From NCBI RefSeq assembly GCF_004121075.1, contig NZ_RHLN01000011.1, positions 32,179 to 96,178 on the forward strand: 64,000 nt of DNA, in the 5' to 3' direction. The notes below the pieces were generated by a model. That model did not search any database, was not told where the DNA came from, and saw nothing but the letters and a program-made list of their open reading frames with translations. The position numbers were made by a program, and so were the translations under genes. Positions 1-9,159 of this stretch are shown here, piece by piece. Numbering within the stretch: the stretch's first letter is position 1; every line of letters begins with the position of its first letter. Source of the stretch: Lutibacter sp. HS1-25. Lineage in GTDB: Bacteria > Bacteroidota > Bacteroidia > Flavobacteriales > Flavobacteriaceae.

Positions 1-357
1 ACCTTGAAAACCTTTACCTTTAGAGTTTGCTGAAACATCAACAAATTCTCCTTCAGTAAATAATTCTACTGTTATTTCATCTCCTAATTTGTACTCTTCA
101 GTAAAATCAACAAATTCAACAACTTTTTTCTTGGCAGTGGTACCAGCTTTCTTAAAGTGACCATCTAAAGCTTTATTAGAGCTTTTTGCCTTCTTGTCAT
201 CGAAACCAAGTTGTAACGCTTTATAACCGTCTACTTCTTTAGTTCTGACTTGGGTGACAACGCATGGACCTGCTTCAACTACTGTACAAGGAATGTTTTT
301 CCCGTTAGCGTCAAATAAGCTGGTCATACCGATTTTTCTTCCTATTAACCCAGACAT
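1..357 (-). CDS. rplC: 50S ribosomal protein L3 (partial, cut by window start)
   Basis: The first 119 codons are present; the rest lies beyond the window edge. The product begins [16 protein letters not shown], the typical N-terminus of bacterial L3, one of the early assembly proteins of the large ribosomal subunit that binds near the 3' end of 23S rRNA. A GKGFQG segment next to the edge matches the conserved L3 core. The ATG at 355-357 is the only sensible start. It follows rpsJ in the usual S10-operon order, but a 150-base gap with two hairpins separates the two genes, unusual for an operon this tightly packed. Confidence 0.96.
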   Translation of the reverse strand, partial: MSGLIGRKIGMTSLFDANGKNIPCTVVEAGPCVVTQVRTKEVDGYKALQLGFDDKKAKSSNKALDGHFKKAGTTAKKKVVEFVDFTEEYKLGDEITVELFTEGEFVDVSANSKGKGFQG

Positions 358-396
358 TTAAATTAAATTTAATTATTATTATTCTATTATTATTTC

Positions 397-495
397 AAAA
401 AAAACAGGGTCAAAAAACACTTCAACCCTGATGTATTTTTTTTCGTTTTTCCTTCGTCAATCGCTCCGGACATGTAATTGAAAGTTGCCTTTCAA
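397..495 (-). promoter_or_regulatory. Two hairpins between rpsJ and rplC, possible attenuator or ribosomal-protein leader
   Basis: Read on the minus strand after the rpsJ stop, the RNA can form a 7-bp hairpin (TTGAAAG/CTTTCAA, 478-495) closed by a GCAA loop, a GNRA tetraloop. A second hairpin follows (CAGGGT/ACCCTG, 405-430) and runs straight into eight U (397-404). The second has the shape of an intrinsic terminator yet lies inside the operon just before rplC. Autogenous control of S10 operons by ribosomal proteins is known in other bacteria. That this element is such a switch is inference. Confidence 0.5.
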
Positions 496-507
496 CAATT
501 AAAGTAC

Positions 508-813
508 TTAAACTTTAATCTCTACTTCAACTCCACTTGGTAATTCTAACTTCATTAAAGCATCGATAGTTTTTGATGATGAACTATAAATGTCTAATAA
601 TCTTTTGTAAGAACTCAATTGAAATTGCTCTCTAGATTTTTTATTTACGTGCGGAGAACGCAAAACTGTAAATATTTTTTTATGAGTTGGTAATGGAATT
701 GGACCATTTACAACTGCTCCAGTACTTTTTACCGTTTTTACAATTTTTTCAGCAGATTTATCTACTAAATTGTAATCGTACGATTTTAATTTTATTCTAA
801 TTTTTTGACTCAT
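508..813 (-). CDS. rpsJ: 30S ribosomal protein S10
   Basis: A 101-residue protein of normal S10 length starting [18 protein letters not shown], with the internal [20 protein letters not shown] stretch that is the S10 loop signature. S10 sits in the head of the small subunit and, in bacteria where this was studied, also acts as NusE in antitermination complexes. The gene starts 17 bases after the fusA stop and is clearly co-transcribed with it. The double role in antitermination makes the terminator-like hairpin just downstream of this gene notable. Confidence 0.98.
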   Translation of the reverse strand: MSQKIRIKLKSYDYNLVDKSAEKIVKTVKSTGAVVNGPIPLPTHKKIFTVLRSPHVNKKSREQFQLSSYKRLLDIYSSSSKTIDALMKLELPSGVEVEIKV

Positions 814-830
814 CGTTTGTAATTTAGAGA

Positions 831-2948
831 TTAACCTTTTGCTTTAGCTATTACGTCTTCTGAAATATTTGACGGACATGCTTCATAATGTGAAAATTCC
901 ATTGAAGAAGATGCTCTACCTGAAGACAATGTTCTTAATGTAGTAACATAACCGAACATTTCTGATAAAGGAACTGTTGCTTTTACAACTTTTGCACCTG
1001 CTCTGTCATCCATTGCATTTACTTGTCCTCTTCTTCTATTTAAATCTCCAACAATATCTCCCATGTTTTCTTCAGGAGTTACTACGTCAATTTTCATAAT
1101 TGGTTCAAGAATAACTGGCTTACAACCTTTAGCTGCAGCTTTGTATCCTAATTTAGCCGCTAATTCGAATGATAATTGATCCGAATCCACCGCGTGGAAA
1201 GATCCATCAAACAATTCAACTTTTAAACTATCCATTTCGTATCCTGCTAAAGGACCATTCTTCATTGCTTCTTTGAAACCTTTTTCAACTGAAGGAATAA
1301 ACTCTTTAGGAATATTACCACCTTTAATAGAGTTGATGAATACCAATCCTGGTTTATCATCATCTGCAGGTCCCATTGTAAATTGAATATCAGCAAATTT
1401 ACCACGACCACCCGATTGCTTTTTATAAGACTCACGGTGTTTAGTCTCTTGTGTAAGTGCTTCTTTGTATTCTACTTGAGGTTGACCTTCATTTACTTCT
1501 ACTTTAAACTCACGTCTTAAACGATCTACAATAATTTCTAAGTGTAACTCACCCATTCCTGAAATAATTGTTTGACCTGAAGCTTCGTCAGTTTTTACTG
1601 TAAATGTAGGATCTTCTTCAGCTAATTTAGACAAAGCCATTCCTAATTTATCAACGTCTGCTTTTGTTTTAGGTTCAACCGCGATACCAATAACTGGATC
1701 AGGGAAATTCATAGACTCTAATACAATAGGGTGTTTTTCATCACACATTGTATCTCCAGTTCTAATATCTTTAAATCCAACACCTGCACCAATATCTCCT
1801 GCTTCGATATAATCAATAGCATTTTGTTTATTAGAGTGCATTTGGTAAATTCTTGAGATACGTTCTTTTTTACCAGAACGACTGTTCAAAATATAAGAAC
1901 CAGCATCTAAACGACCTGAATATGCTCTAAAGAAAGCTAAACGACCAACATAAGGATCTGTTGCAATTTTAAAAGCTAAAGCTGCAAACGGCTCATTAAC
2001 AGATGGTTTACGTAATTCTTCTTTTTCTGTATTTGGATTGATTCCTTTTACACCTTCTTTATCAGTTGGTGAAGGTAAATAACGACAAACAGCATCTAAT
2101 AAGAACTGAACACCTTTATTTTTAAATGCAGAACCACAAACCATTGGAATGATAGACATATCCATTACAGCAGCACGAAGCGCAGCATGCACCTCATCTT
2201 CAGTAATAGAATCTTCATCTTCCATATATTTTTCTAAAAGGTTTTCATCATATGCAGCAACTTCTTCAATAAGTTTACCACGTAATTCTTTAGCCTCTTC
2301 TTTTAAATCTTCAGGAATATCAACAATATCGAAAGTAGCTCCCATAGTATGGTCATGGAAAATTACCGCACGATTCTTAATTAAATCAACAATTCCTTTG
2401 AAGTTTTCTTCATCACCAATATTGATAACGATAGGCACTGCATTAGAACCTAACATTTCTCTTACTTGTGTACAAACATTTAAAAAGTTTGCACCTTGAC
2501 GGTCCATTTTATTTACGAAACCAATTCTTGGAACTTTATAGTTATCAGCCAATCTCCAGTTAGTTTCAGATTGAGGCTCAACACCATCAACTGCACTAAA
2601 TAAAAATACCAATCCGTCTAAAACTCTTAACGAACGATTTACCTCTACAGTAAAATCAACGTGACCAGGAGTGTCAATGATGTTAAAGTGATACCCTTTT
2701 GCATCTGCAGTTGGTTCCCCGTTTTCAGTTGGGAATTTCCATTCGCAAGTTGTAGCAGCTGAAGTAATTGTAATACCTCTTTCTTGCTCTTGCTCCATCC
2801 AGTCCATTGTTGCAGCACCATCATGTACCTCTCCAATTTTATGAGAAACACCAGTATAATAAAGGATACGCTCTGTACACGTAGTTTTACCAGCATCAAT
2901 ATGAGCTGCAATACCTATGTTTCTTGTATATTTTAAATCTCTTGCCAT
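831..2948 (-). CDS. fusA: Elongation factor G
   Basis: This 705-residue translational GTPase moves tRNA and mRNA through the ribosome after peptide bond formation and, with the recycling factor, helps split ribosomes. The P-loop AHIDAGKTT is at residues 15-23, the DTPGH motif at 92-96 carries the catalytic histidine (H96), and NKMD follows near 145-150. Domains II-V follow at full length with no frameshift. The gene lies 9 bases after rpsG in the rpsL-rpsG-fusA-rpsJ order, with no tuf gene following, which fits Bacteroidota S10 operons. Confidence 0.99.
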   Translation of the reverse strand: MARDLKYTRNIGIAAHIDAGKTTCTERILYYTGVSHKIGEVHDGAATMDWMEQEQERGITITSAATTCEWKFPTENGEPTADAKGYHFNIIDTPGHVDFTVEVNRSLRVLDGLVFLFSAVDGVEPQSETNWRLADNYKVPRIGFVNKMDRQGANFLNVCTQVREMLGSNAVPIVINIGDEENFKGIVDLIKNRAVIFHDHTMGATFDIVDIPEDLKEEAKELRGKLIEEVAAYDENLLEKYMEDEDSITEDEVHAALRAAVMDMSIIPMVCGSAFKNKGVQFLLDAVCRYLPSPTDKEGVKGINPNTEKEELRKPSVNEPFAALAFKIATDPYVGRLAFFRAYSGRLDAGSYILNSRSGKKERISRIYQMHSNKQNAIDYIEAGDIGAGVGFKDIRTGDTMCDEKHPIVLESMNFPDPVIGIAVEPKTKADVDKLGMALSKLAEEDPTFTVKTDEASGQTIISGMGELHLEIIVDRLRREFKVEVNEGQPQVEYKEALTQETKHRESYKKQSGGRGKFADIQFTMGPADDDKPGLVFINSIKGGNIPKEFIPSVEKGFKEAMKNGPLAGYEMDSLKVELFDGSFHAVDSDQLSFELAAKLGYKAAAKGCKPVILEPIMKIDVVTPEENMGDIVGDLNRRRGQVNAMDDRAGAKVVKATVPLSEMFGYVTTLRTLSSGRASSSMEFSHYEACPSNISEDVIAKAKG

Positions 2949-2957
2949 CTTTATTTA

Positions 2958-3434
2958 TTAAAATCTAAGGTGAGAGAATGCTTTGTTAGCATCAGCCATT
3001 TTGTGAACATCAATTCTTTTCTTAACAGCAGCACCTTCTTCTTTTGCAGCAGCTAATACTTCACCAGCTAAACGCTGAGCCATTGATTTTTCATTTCTTT
3101 TTCTTGAATAAGAAATTAACCATTTAATCGCGATAGAAACCTTACGGTCTGGTCTAATTTGCGATGGAATTTGGAATGTTGCACCACCAACTCTACGGCT
3201 ACGAACCTCAACTTGTGGCATTACGTTACTCAACGCATCTTTCCAAATTTGTAATGATGTCTTTTCGTCATCTTGTTTTTTCTGTTCTACAATGTCTAGT
3301 GCATCATAGAAAACTTTGAACGCTACAGATTTTTTACCATCCCACATCAAGTTGTTCACAAAACGTGTAACTAACTGATCGTTAAATTTTGGATCCGGTA
3401 AAAGAACTCTTTTTTTCGCTGCTCTTTTTCTCAT
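2958..3434 (-). CDS. rpsG: 30S ribosomal protein S7
   Basis: A 158-residue protein that nucleates assembly of the small-subunit head by binding the 3' domain of 16S rRNA. It begins MRKRAAKKR and contains the GGATFQIP and RRVGGATFQ region typical of S7 and an AFSHLRF C-terminus. Length matches the family. It sits 23 bases downstream of rpsL and 9 bases upstream of fusA. In other bacteria S7 represses its own operon; no S7-type binding structure was recognised here. Confidence 0.98.
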   Translation of the reverse strand: MRKRAAKKRVLLPDPKFNDQLVTRFVNNLMWDGKKSVAFKVFYDALDIVEQKKQDDEKTSLQIWKDALSNVMPQVEVRSRRVGGATFQIPSQIRPDRKVSIAIKWLISYSRKRNEKSMAQRLAGEVLAAAKEEGAAVKKRIDVHKMADANKAFSHLRF

Positions 3435-3457
3435 GTCTTTACATTAAAGTTTTTAAA

Positions 3458-3832
3458 TTACTTTTTAGGTGCTTTTGTACCATATTTAGAGCGACGTTGT
3501 GTTCTTCCATCAACACCTGCAGTATCTAATGCTCCACGAACAATATGATATCTAACTCCTGGTAAATCTTTAACCCTTCCACCTCTAACTAATACTATCG
3601 AGTGCTCTTGTAGATTATGTCCTTCTCCAGGGATGTAAGCGTTCACTTCATTACCGTTTGTTAACCTTACCCTTGCAACTTTACGCATTGCTGAGTTTGG
3701 TTTTTTTGGTGTAGTAGTGTAAACACGTGTACATACTCCTCTACGTTGAGGACAAGAATCTAAAGCAGCCGATTTACTCTTCTTAGTTATTTTGGTTCTT
3801 CCTTTTCGTACTAATTGCGAAATTGTTGGCAT
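3458..3832 (-). CDS. rpsL: 30S ribosomal protein S12
   Basis: First gene of the operon; 124 residues. S12 lines the decoding centre and affects translational accuracy and streptomycin binding. The PKKPNSA motif (residues 42-48, with lysines 43-44) and GRVKDLPG (lysine 88) are intact. These are the positions where streptomycin-resistance changes usually fall, so the allele looks wild type. The conserved [13 protein letters not shown] stretch and basic C-terminus are present. A canonical flavobacterial promoter lies 57 bases upstream. Confidence 0.98.
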   Translation of the reverse strand: MPTISQLVRKGRTKITKKSKSAALDSCPQRRGVCTRVYTTTPKKPNSAMRKVARVRLTNGNEVNAYIPGEGHNLQEHSIVLVRGGRVKDLPGVRYHIVRGALDTAGVDGRTQRRSKYGTKAPKK

Positions 3833-3865
3833 ACTAAAATTTTGTTATAAATTACTTTTATTTTT

Positions 3866-3882
3866 CTTAGGTCTTTTCTAAG
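3866..3882 (-). other. Small leader hairpin upstream of rpsL
   Basis: The predicted transcript leader folds as CTTAG-N7-CTAAG shortly after the expected start site. It could protect the 5' end or be a remnant of regulation; the stem is only five base pairs, so this is weak. Confidence 0.3.
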
Positions 3883-3888
3883 AGTCTG

Positions 3889-3918
3889 CAAATGTACAAA
3901 TTATTTCTTGTTAACCAA
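3889..3918 (-). promoter_or_regulatory. Promoter of the rpsL ribosomal operon
   Basis: On the minus strand a TTG (3918-3916) is followed after 19 bases by TACATTTG (3896-3889). This fits the Bacteroidota housekeeping promoter consensus TTG...TAnnTTTG used by the major sigma factor. Transcription should begin around 3883, giving a leader of about 50 bases. It is the best-formed promoter in the window. Confidence 0.75.
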
Positions 3919-3989
3919 ACACCAAGTTTAATTATTTTTATAATTGATTTTTAAATAGATATCTATATCTTCACACCGTAAATAATTAT

Positions 3990-5681
3990 ATGTTAAAAAG
4001 CATTCTTAAATTTTTAGTCTTCGGATTCATTTTTTTTATTTCTTTTGAAACAATTTTCGCTCAAAACTTAACGCTAATTGTACATTCAAAAGACAGCACT
4101 AATATGGCTGTTTTAAAAAAAATAGCTTATATAAAGAAACACCCAAATAAAATAAGCGCATTAAATGAGGTTGATTCTATCTCTACAATAATTACAAAAT
4201 TAGGCTACATTAACAACACCTATTTATTAACTGAAAAAGATTCTATTATTGACTGTGAATTTACACTGAATAAAAAAATAGAGATTATTAGAGTTTATTA
4301 TCCAGAAAATTCGATTGACCAAAAAATACTTAAGCAACTAGCCTTAAATACAAGCAATTCATATTTTGATATTTTTTTCAACTCCATAGAAAATACCATT
4401 TATCAATTAATTCAATATTTTGAAAATTCAGGTCACCCATTTACTTCAATCTATTTAAGCGATATTTCGCAACAAAATGATTTACTATCAGCAAAACTCA
4501 ATTTAAATATTTCTTCAAAAAGAACCGTTGACAATATTATAATTAAAGGATATCCTGAATTTCCTGAAAAATATCTAAAACATTACCTAAACATCAAAAC
4601 CAACGAAACTTTTAACATCAACGATTTAACCAAACTAAGCGAACTTATAAATACAATTCCTTTTATAACTCAAATAAAAAAACCTGAAGTATTATTTACC
4701 AAAGACTCCACTTCACTATACCTTTATTTAACAAAAAAATCTAATAGTAATTTTGACGGTATTATCGGCTTTTCAAATGAAGACAATAGAAGTAGCATTC
4801 AGTTCAATGGGTATTTGGATTTAAATTTAAACAATGTTTTAAACAAAGGTGAATCATTTGGCATACATTGGGAAAACACCCAAGACTTAAATTCATCTTT
4901 AAAATTAAACTTCAACTCACCATATATATTCAATAGCAATTTTATTTTTAACGGCAGCTTTTCAATTTTCAGACAAGACAGTTCTTATGTAAATACAAAC
5001 GGACATATAAAGTTGGGGCACGAAATAAATCAAAAAAATCTAATTACACTCACTGGCTCAAATGAAAAGTCAAATCTATCATCAACATCAAACACAAGCA
5101 ACAACACCAATAGCTTCACAAAAAAAATGTTAGGTGTTTCGTACACTTTCAATATTCCAGAAAAATCGATATATAATAATAGGTATAAATTTTATGTTGA
5201 TACCGGTTTTTTAATTGGCAATAGAAAAAGTGAAAATTCAAAAACACAACAAAACATATTTGAATTATCAGCAAACTACATTGCAAACTTAAATACACGA
5301 AATTCCATATTACTAAAAACAACTACCCAACTTTTAAACACATCAAATCCATTTGAAAATGAGCTTTTCAGAATTGGCGGTATCAACTCAATAAGAGGTT
5401 TTAACGAACAAAGCATCCTAACATCAAAATACAACATAACAACAATTGAATATCATTATTTAACAAATAAAACCTCTTACCTATACACCATCACAGATTT
5501 AGCTATTCTAAATAACATCAACACACAAACTACAACACAAATTTACGGAGTAGGATTGGGTTATTTTTTAACCACAAAACGAACAATTTTAAATTTAAGC
5601 TACGCTGTTGGCTCAAATTACGACACCTCGTTTAATATCAACAATTCAAAAATCCACATTAAAATAACTTACCCGTTTTAA
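3990..5681 (+). CDS. Omp85-family outer-membrane protein (BamA/TamA/FhaC-like)
   Basis: A 563-residue protein with a clear signal peptide (about residues 1-24, ending TIFAQ). The middle part looks like POTRA-type repeats (about 60-235), and the C-terminal half alternates short polar and hydrophobic stretches as in a beta-barrel, ending in phenylalanine. The segment GGINSIRGFNEQS is the conserved loop motif of Omp85 proteins, which insert or transport proteins across the outer membrane. It is shorter than BamA (usually about 800 residues), so it is not the main assembly factor; a TamA-like or two-partner-secretion-like role is possible. No obvious partner gene lies next to it. It is transcribed away from the ribosomal operon. 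Confidence 0.75.
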   Translation: MLKSILKFLVFGFIFFISFETIFAQNLTLIVHSKDSTNMAVLKKIAYIKKHPNKISALNEVDSISTIITKLGYINNTYLLTEKDSIIDCEFTLNKKIEIIRVYYPENSIDQKILKQLALNTSNSYFDIFFNSIENTIYQLIQYFENSGHPFTSIYLSDISQQNDLLSAKLNLNISSKRTVDNIIIKGYPEFPEKYLKHYLNIKTNETFNINDLTKLSELINTIPFITQIKKPEVLFTKDSTSLYLYLTKKSNSNFDGIIGFSNEDNRSSIQFNGYLDLNLNNVLNKGESFGIHWENTQDLNSSLKLNFNSPYIFNSNFIFNGSFSIFRQDSSYVNTNGHIKLGHEINQKNLITLTGSNEKSNLSSTSNTSNNTNSFTKKMLGVSYTFNIPEKSIYNNRYKFYVDTGFLIGNRKSENSKTQQNIFELSANYIANLNTRNSILLKTTTQLLNTSNPFENELFRIGGINSIRGFNEQSILTSKYNITTIEYHYLTNKTSYLYTITDLAILNNINTQTTTQIYGVGLGYFLTTKRTILNLSYAVGSNYDTSFNINNSKIHIKITYPF

Positions 5682-5688
5682 GAATAAA

Positions 5689-5710
5689 TTATGTTAAAAT
5701 TTTAACATAA
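5689..5710. other. Perfect 22-base palindrome after the Omp85 gene
   Basis: TTATGTTAAAA is immediately followed by its reverse complement. It lies 8 bases after the stop codon, so it could be a weak terminator, but there is no loop and no dedicated T-run. It may equally be an operator: the half-site TTTTAACAT recurs in the leader of both susC genes. Confidence 0.45.
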
Positions 5711-5760
5711 CAGAGCCTTTACAACAACTTAACACACCTTTCGCATACCATTTTAACATT

Positions 5761-5907
5761 CAAATACTCAATACAAAACCCGCAAATCGGCTATTTTAAC
5801 ATATATTAATGTTTATTTAACATTATTTAAGAATTTAACATATAATAACTTGCTTTATTAACAAATTATTAAGATTTTTGATATAATTAATTCAAATATT
5901 TATATAA
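5761..5907 (+). promoter_or_regulatory. Leader of susC copy 1, duplicated upstream of copy 2
   Basis: This AT-rich leader aligns, almost without gaps, with 10868-11013 in front of the second susC; both contain TTATTAACAAATTATTAAG and end in TATATAAATG. Motifs of the form WTTTAACAT occur at 5751, 5794, 5815 and 5833. No full TTG...TAnnTTTG promoter was found, so the start site is unknown. Preservation of the block in both copies suggests shared regulation or recent conversion. Confidence 0.55.
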
Positions 5908-8900
5908 ATGAAAACAAAGTTTAATGGTTTTTTAACGCTTTTACTAGCGCTGGCCGTGCAATTAACATTTGCACAAGAAAAAACTGTTACTGGTAAAGTT
6001 TCCGACGCAAGCGGAGCTCTACCTGGAGTAACAGTTGTAGTTAAAGGTACCAATACAGGTACACAAACAGATTTTGATGGTAATTATTCTATCAAAGCTA
6101 AAACGGGTGACATATTACAGTATAGCTTTATTGGAATGAATCCCATCTCAAAAACAGTAGGAGCGTCTAACACTATAAACGTAGCAATGACTGAAAGTGC
6201 TCAACTACTTGATGAAATAGTAGTTACAGCATTAGGGATTTCTAGAGATAAAAAATCTTTAGGTTATGCTACTCAAGAAGTAGGCGGAGAGGAATTAACG
6301 AGAGTTAAAACTGAAAACTTTGTAAATTCACTTTCAGGTAAAGTTTCTGGAGTTCAAATCAAAACAAACACAAATATGGGTGGGTCTACCAACGTGGTTA
6401 TTAGAGGTAATGCCTCTTTAACAGGTAGCAACCAAGCTTTATTTGTAATTGATGGTGTTCCAATTAGCAACACAAATAGTAACGACCCTAATCAGGCAGA
6501 AGCTACTGGTGGTTATTACGATTACGGTAATGCAGCATCAGATATTAACCCTGAAGATATTGAAACTATAAATGTGTTAAAAGGTGCAGCTGCATCTGCA
6601 TTGTATGGTTCAAGAGCCGCCAATGGTGTTATTATGATTACCACTAAAAAAGGGAAAAAGTCAAATGGTTTTGGCGTAACAATAAACTCAGCTGTAACAG
6701 TAGGAAATATTGACAAAAGTACTTTTACAAAATACCAAAATCAATATGGTGCAGGTTATGGTCCTTATTATGATGGACCTAATAGTCAGTGGTATCTTGA
6801 AGACATTACTGGAGATGGAAATGACGACCAAGTAGTAGTTTACACCGAAGATGGCTCATATGGTGCAGCCTTTGACCCAAACTTATTAGTTTATCAATGG
6901 GATTCTTTTGATGTTGATTCTCCAAACTATAGAAAAGCAACTCCATGGGTAAACGCAAAAAATGGTCCTATCACGTTTTTTGAAACACCTGTTACTTTAA
7001 CCAACTCTGTCGCCCTTGACTACGGCTCTGAAGAAGGATCTTTTAGATTGGGTTATACAAATTTTGATCAAACTGGTTTAATGCCAAATAGCTCAATTAA
7101 TAAAAATAATTTTACAATGGCTGGTAGCTTTAAATTTAAAGAAAAACTAACCGCATCAGCAAGTGCAAATTATGTAAACACAAGAGGTAAAGGTCGTAAT
7201 TCAACAGGTTATAACGACAACATAGTTGGTATGTTCAAACAATGGTGGCAAACAAATGTTGATATTCAACAACAAAGGGAGCAATATTTTGCAACTGGAA
7301 GAAATGTAACTTGGAACCCTTCATCTTCTGAATCAGGTTCTCAACCAATTTTCTGGGACAACCCTTATTGGACTAGATATGAAAATTACCAAACAGATTC
7401 AAGAGATCGTTTTATTGGTAACATTTCATTAACTTATGAAATTTTAGATTGGATGAGCATAACAGGTAGAGTAGCTACTGATACTTATTCTGAACTACAA
7501 GAAGAAAGACGCGCTAACGGAAGTGTACCTAGTGATTTTGGAATTAGCAGAGGAACTGTTGATTCTGGGTATGGAAGAAAAAACATTCAAAATACCGAAA
7601 CCAACTATGATTTAATGCTTAACATTGACAAAGATCTTAGCGAAAAATTCAATTTAAAAGGTATTATTGGTACAAATATTAGAAGAAGCCACTTCGAATC
7701 AGTTTACGCTTCAACTGCAGGAGGATTGAGCGTTCCTAAACTATATTCATTACAAAACAGTATTGGACCACTACCGCTACCTGTTGAAGTTGCAGAAAAA
7801 ATTGGTGTTGATGGTATTTATGCCAGTGCATCATTAGGCTATAACAACTTAGTTTATTTTGACGCAACTATTAGAAGAGATCACTCTTCAACATTACCTG
7901 AAAAACATAGCACATTTTATTACCCATCATTTGCTGGTAGTTTTATATTCAATAAATTAATAAATAAAGACTGGATCTCTTTTGGTAAATTTAGAATTAA
8001 CTACGCTGAAGTAGGAAATAGTGCTCCTTTCGATTATTTATACGACACTTACGTTGTAAACATACCACCAGGATCACCAAGCACTTCTGTTGGCAATATC
8101 AAAAAGAATCCAAATTTAAAACCTGAAAAAACACAAAGTATTGAAACAGGTGTTGAAATGAAATTTTTACGCAATAGATTAGGATTTGATTTTGCTTACT
8201 ACAAAAACAATTCGATAGATCAAATATTTGGAGTTCCTGTTTCTAGAGCTACTGGTTATACTTCAAAAGTTTTAAATGCTGGTGAAATTGAAAACAAAGG
8301 TTTTGAAATCACTTTACAAGGAACACCTGTTCAAAATAATGATTTTAATTGGAATATTGGCGTAAACTGGTCTAAAAATAAAAACACTGTTATTTCATTA
8401 GAAGAAGGTGTTGAAAACTTACAATTAGGTAATTTCCAACAAGGTATTACAATTAACGCAAGAGTTGGACAGCCATATGGCGTAATTCAAGGTACAGATT
8501 ACACTTACTTAAACGGACAAAAAATTGTTGATGCTAATAGCGGAGAATATTTAAAGACTGCAACATCAGATGTGATTATTGGAGATACAAATCCTGACTG
8601 GTTAATGGGTATTTCTAATAGTTTTAACTATAAAAACTTTTCTTTATACATGTTAATTGATATTCAACAAGGTGGAAGTATTTTCTCTCTTGATCAAGCA
8701 TATGGTTTGGCTACTGGATTGAATGAAGAAACTGCATTTATAAACGATCTTGGAAACCCTGTAAGAAATTCACTTGCTGATGGTGGAGGTTTTATAAATA
8801 AAGGGGTAAACTCAGATGGATCTGTTAATGAAACTAGAATCAACGCAAACAGATATGGAGCATTTGGATACCGAAGAGGATTACCAAATTCAGCTTTTGT

Positions 8901-9150
8901 ATATGACGCTAGCTATGTTAAACTTCGCCAAGTTGCACTAACATATAATTTTACAAAAGAAATATTAGATAAAACTTTTTTAACAGGTATATCTCTAAGT
9001 TTAACTGGTTCAAATGTTTGGATTATTAGCAAAAATCTTCCACATGCAGACCCTGAGTCTGGATTGTCATCTGGTAATTTGCAAGGATATTCTACAGGAT
9101 CTCTACCTACAACAAGAGATTTTGGTTTCAATATTAAACTACAATTTTAA
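5908..9150 (+). CDS. SusC/RagA-family TonB-linked outer-membrane transporter, copy 1
   Basis: A 1080-residue receptor that, with a SusD lipoprotein lid, pulls oligomers (glycans or peptides) through the outer membrane using TonB energy. A signal peptide (1-22, ending LTFAQ) is followed by a carboxypeptidase-regulatory-like domain (about 25-100), a plug domain with the RagA-type signature around LKGAAASALYGSRAANG, and a long barrel ending in IKLQF. Its SusD partner starts 10 bases downstream. The first ~105 residues are nearly identical to those of the copy at 11014, while the rest is clearly different. No enzyme gene lies nearby to reveal the substrate. Confidence 0.95.
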   Translation: MKTKFNGFLTLLLALAVQLTFAQEKTVTGKVSDASGALPGVTVVVKGTNTGTQTDFDGNYSIKAKTGDILQYSFIGMNPISKTVGASNTINVAMTESAQLLDEIVVTALGISRDKKSLGYATQEVGGEELTRVKTENFVNSLSGKVSGVQIKTNTNMGGSTNVVIRGNASLTGSNQALFVIDGVPISNTNSNDPNQAEATGGYYDYGNAASDINPEDIETINVLKGAAASALYGSRAANGVIMITTKKGKKSNGFGVTINSAVTVGNIDKSTFTKYQNQYGAGYGPYYDGPNSQWYLEDITGDGNDDQVVVYTEDGSYGAAFDPNLLVYQWDSFDVDSPNYRKATPWVNAKNGPITFFETPVTLTNSVALDYGSEEGSFRLGYTNFDQTGLMPNSSINKNNFTMAGSFKFKEKLTASASANYVNTRGKGRNSTGYNDNIVGMFKQWWQTNVDIQQQREQYFATGRNVTWNPSSSESGSQPIFWDNPYWTRYENYQTDSRDRFIGNISLTYEILDWMSITGRVATDTYSELQEERRANGSVPSDFGISRGTVDSGYGRKNIQNTETNYDLMLNIDKDLSEKFNLKGIIGTNIRRSHFESVYASTAGGLSVPKLYSLQNSIGPLPLPVEVAEKIGVDGIYASASLGYNNLVYFDATIRRDHSSTLPEKHSTFYYPSFAGSFIFNKLINKDWISFGKFRINYAEVGNSAPFDYLYDTYVVNIPPGSPSTSVGNIKKNPNLKPEKTQSIETGVEMKFLRNRLGFDFAYYKNNSIDQIFGVPVSRATGYTSKVLNAGEIENKGFEITLQGTPVQNNDFNWNIGVNWSKNKNTVISLEEGVENLQLGNFQQGITINARVGQPYGVIQGTDYTYLNGQKIVDANSGEYLKTATSDVIIGDTNPDWLMGISNSFNYKNFSLYMLIDIQQGGSIFSLDQAYGLATGLNEETAFINDLGNPVRNSLADGGGFINKGVNSDGSVNETRINANRYGAFGYRRGLPNSAFVYDASYVKLRQVALTYNFTKEILDKTFLTGISLSLTGSNVWIISKNLPHADPESGLSSGNLQGYSTGSLPTTRDFGFNIKLQF

Positions 9151-9159
9151 AAAAATATA

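Noticed and set aside
2149..2499. Open frame on the plus strand inside fusA (116 codons)
   Set aside because: It is a serine- and isoleucine-rich shadow of the highly conserved fusA gene and has no promoter or family resemblance.
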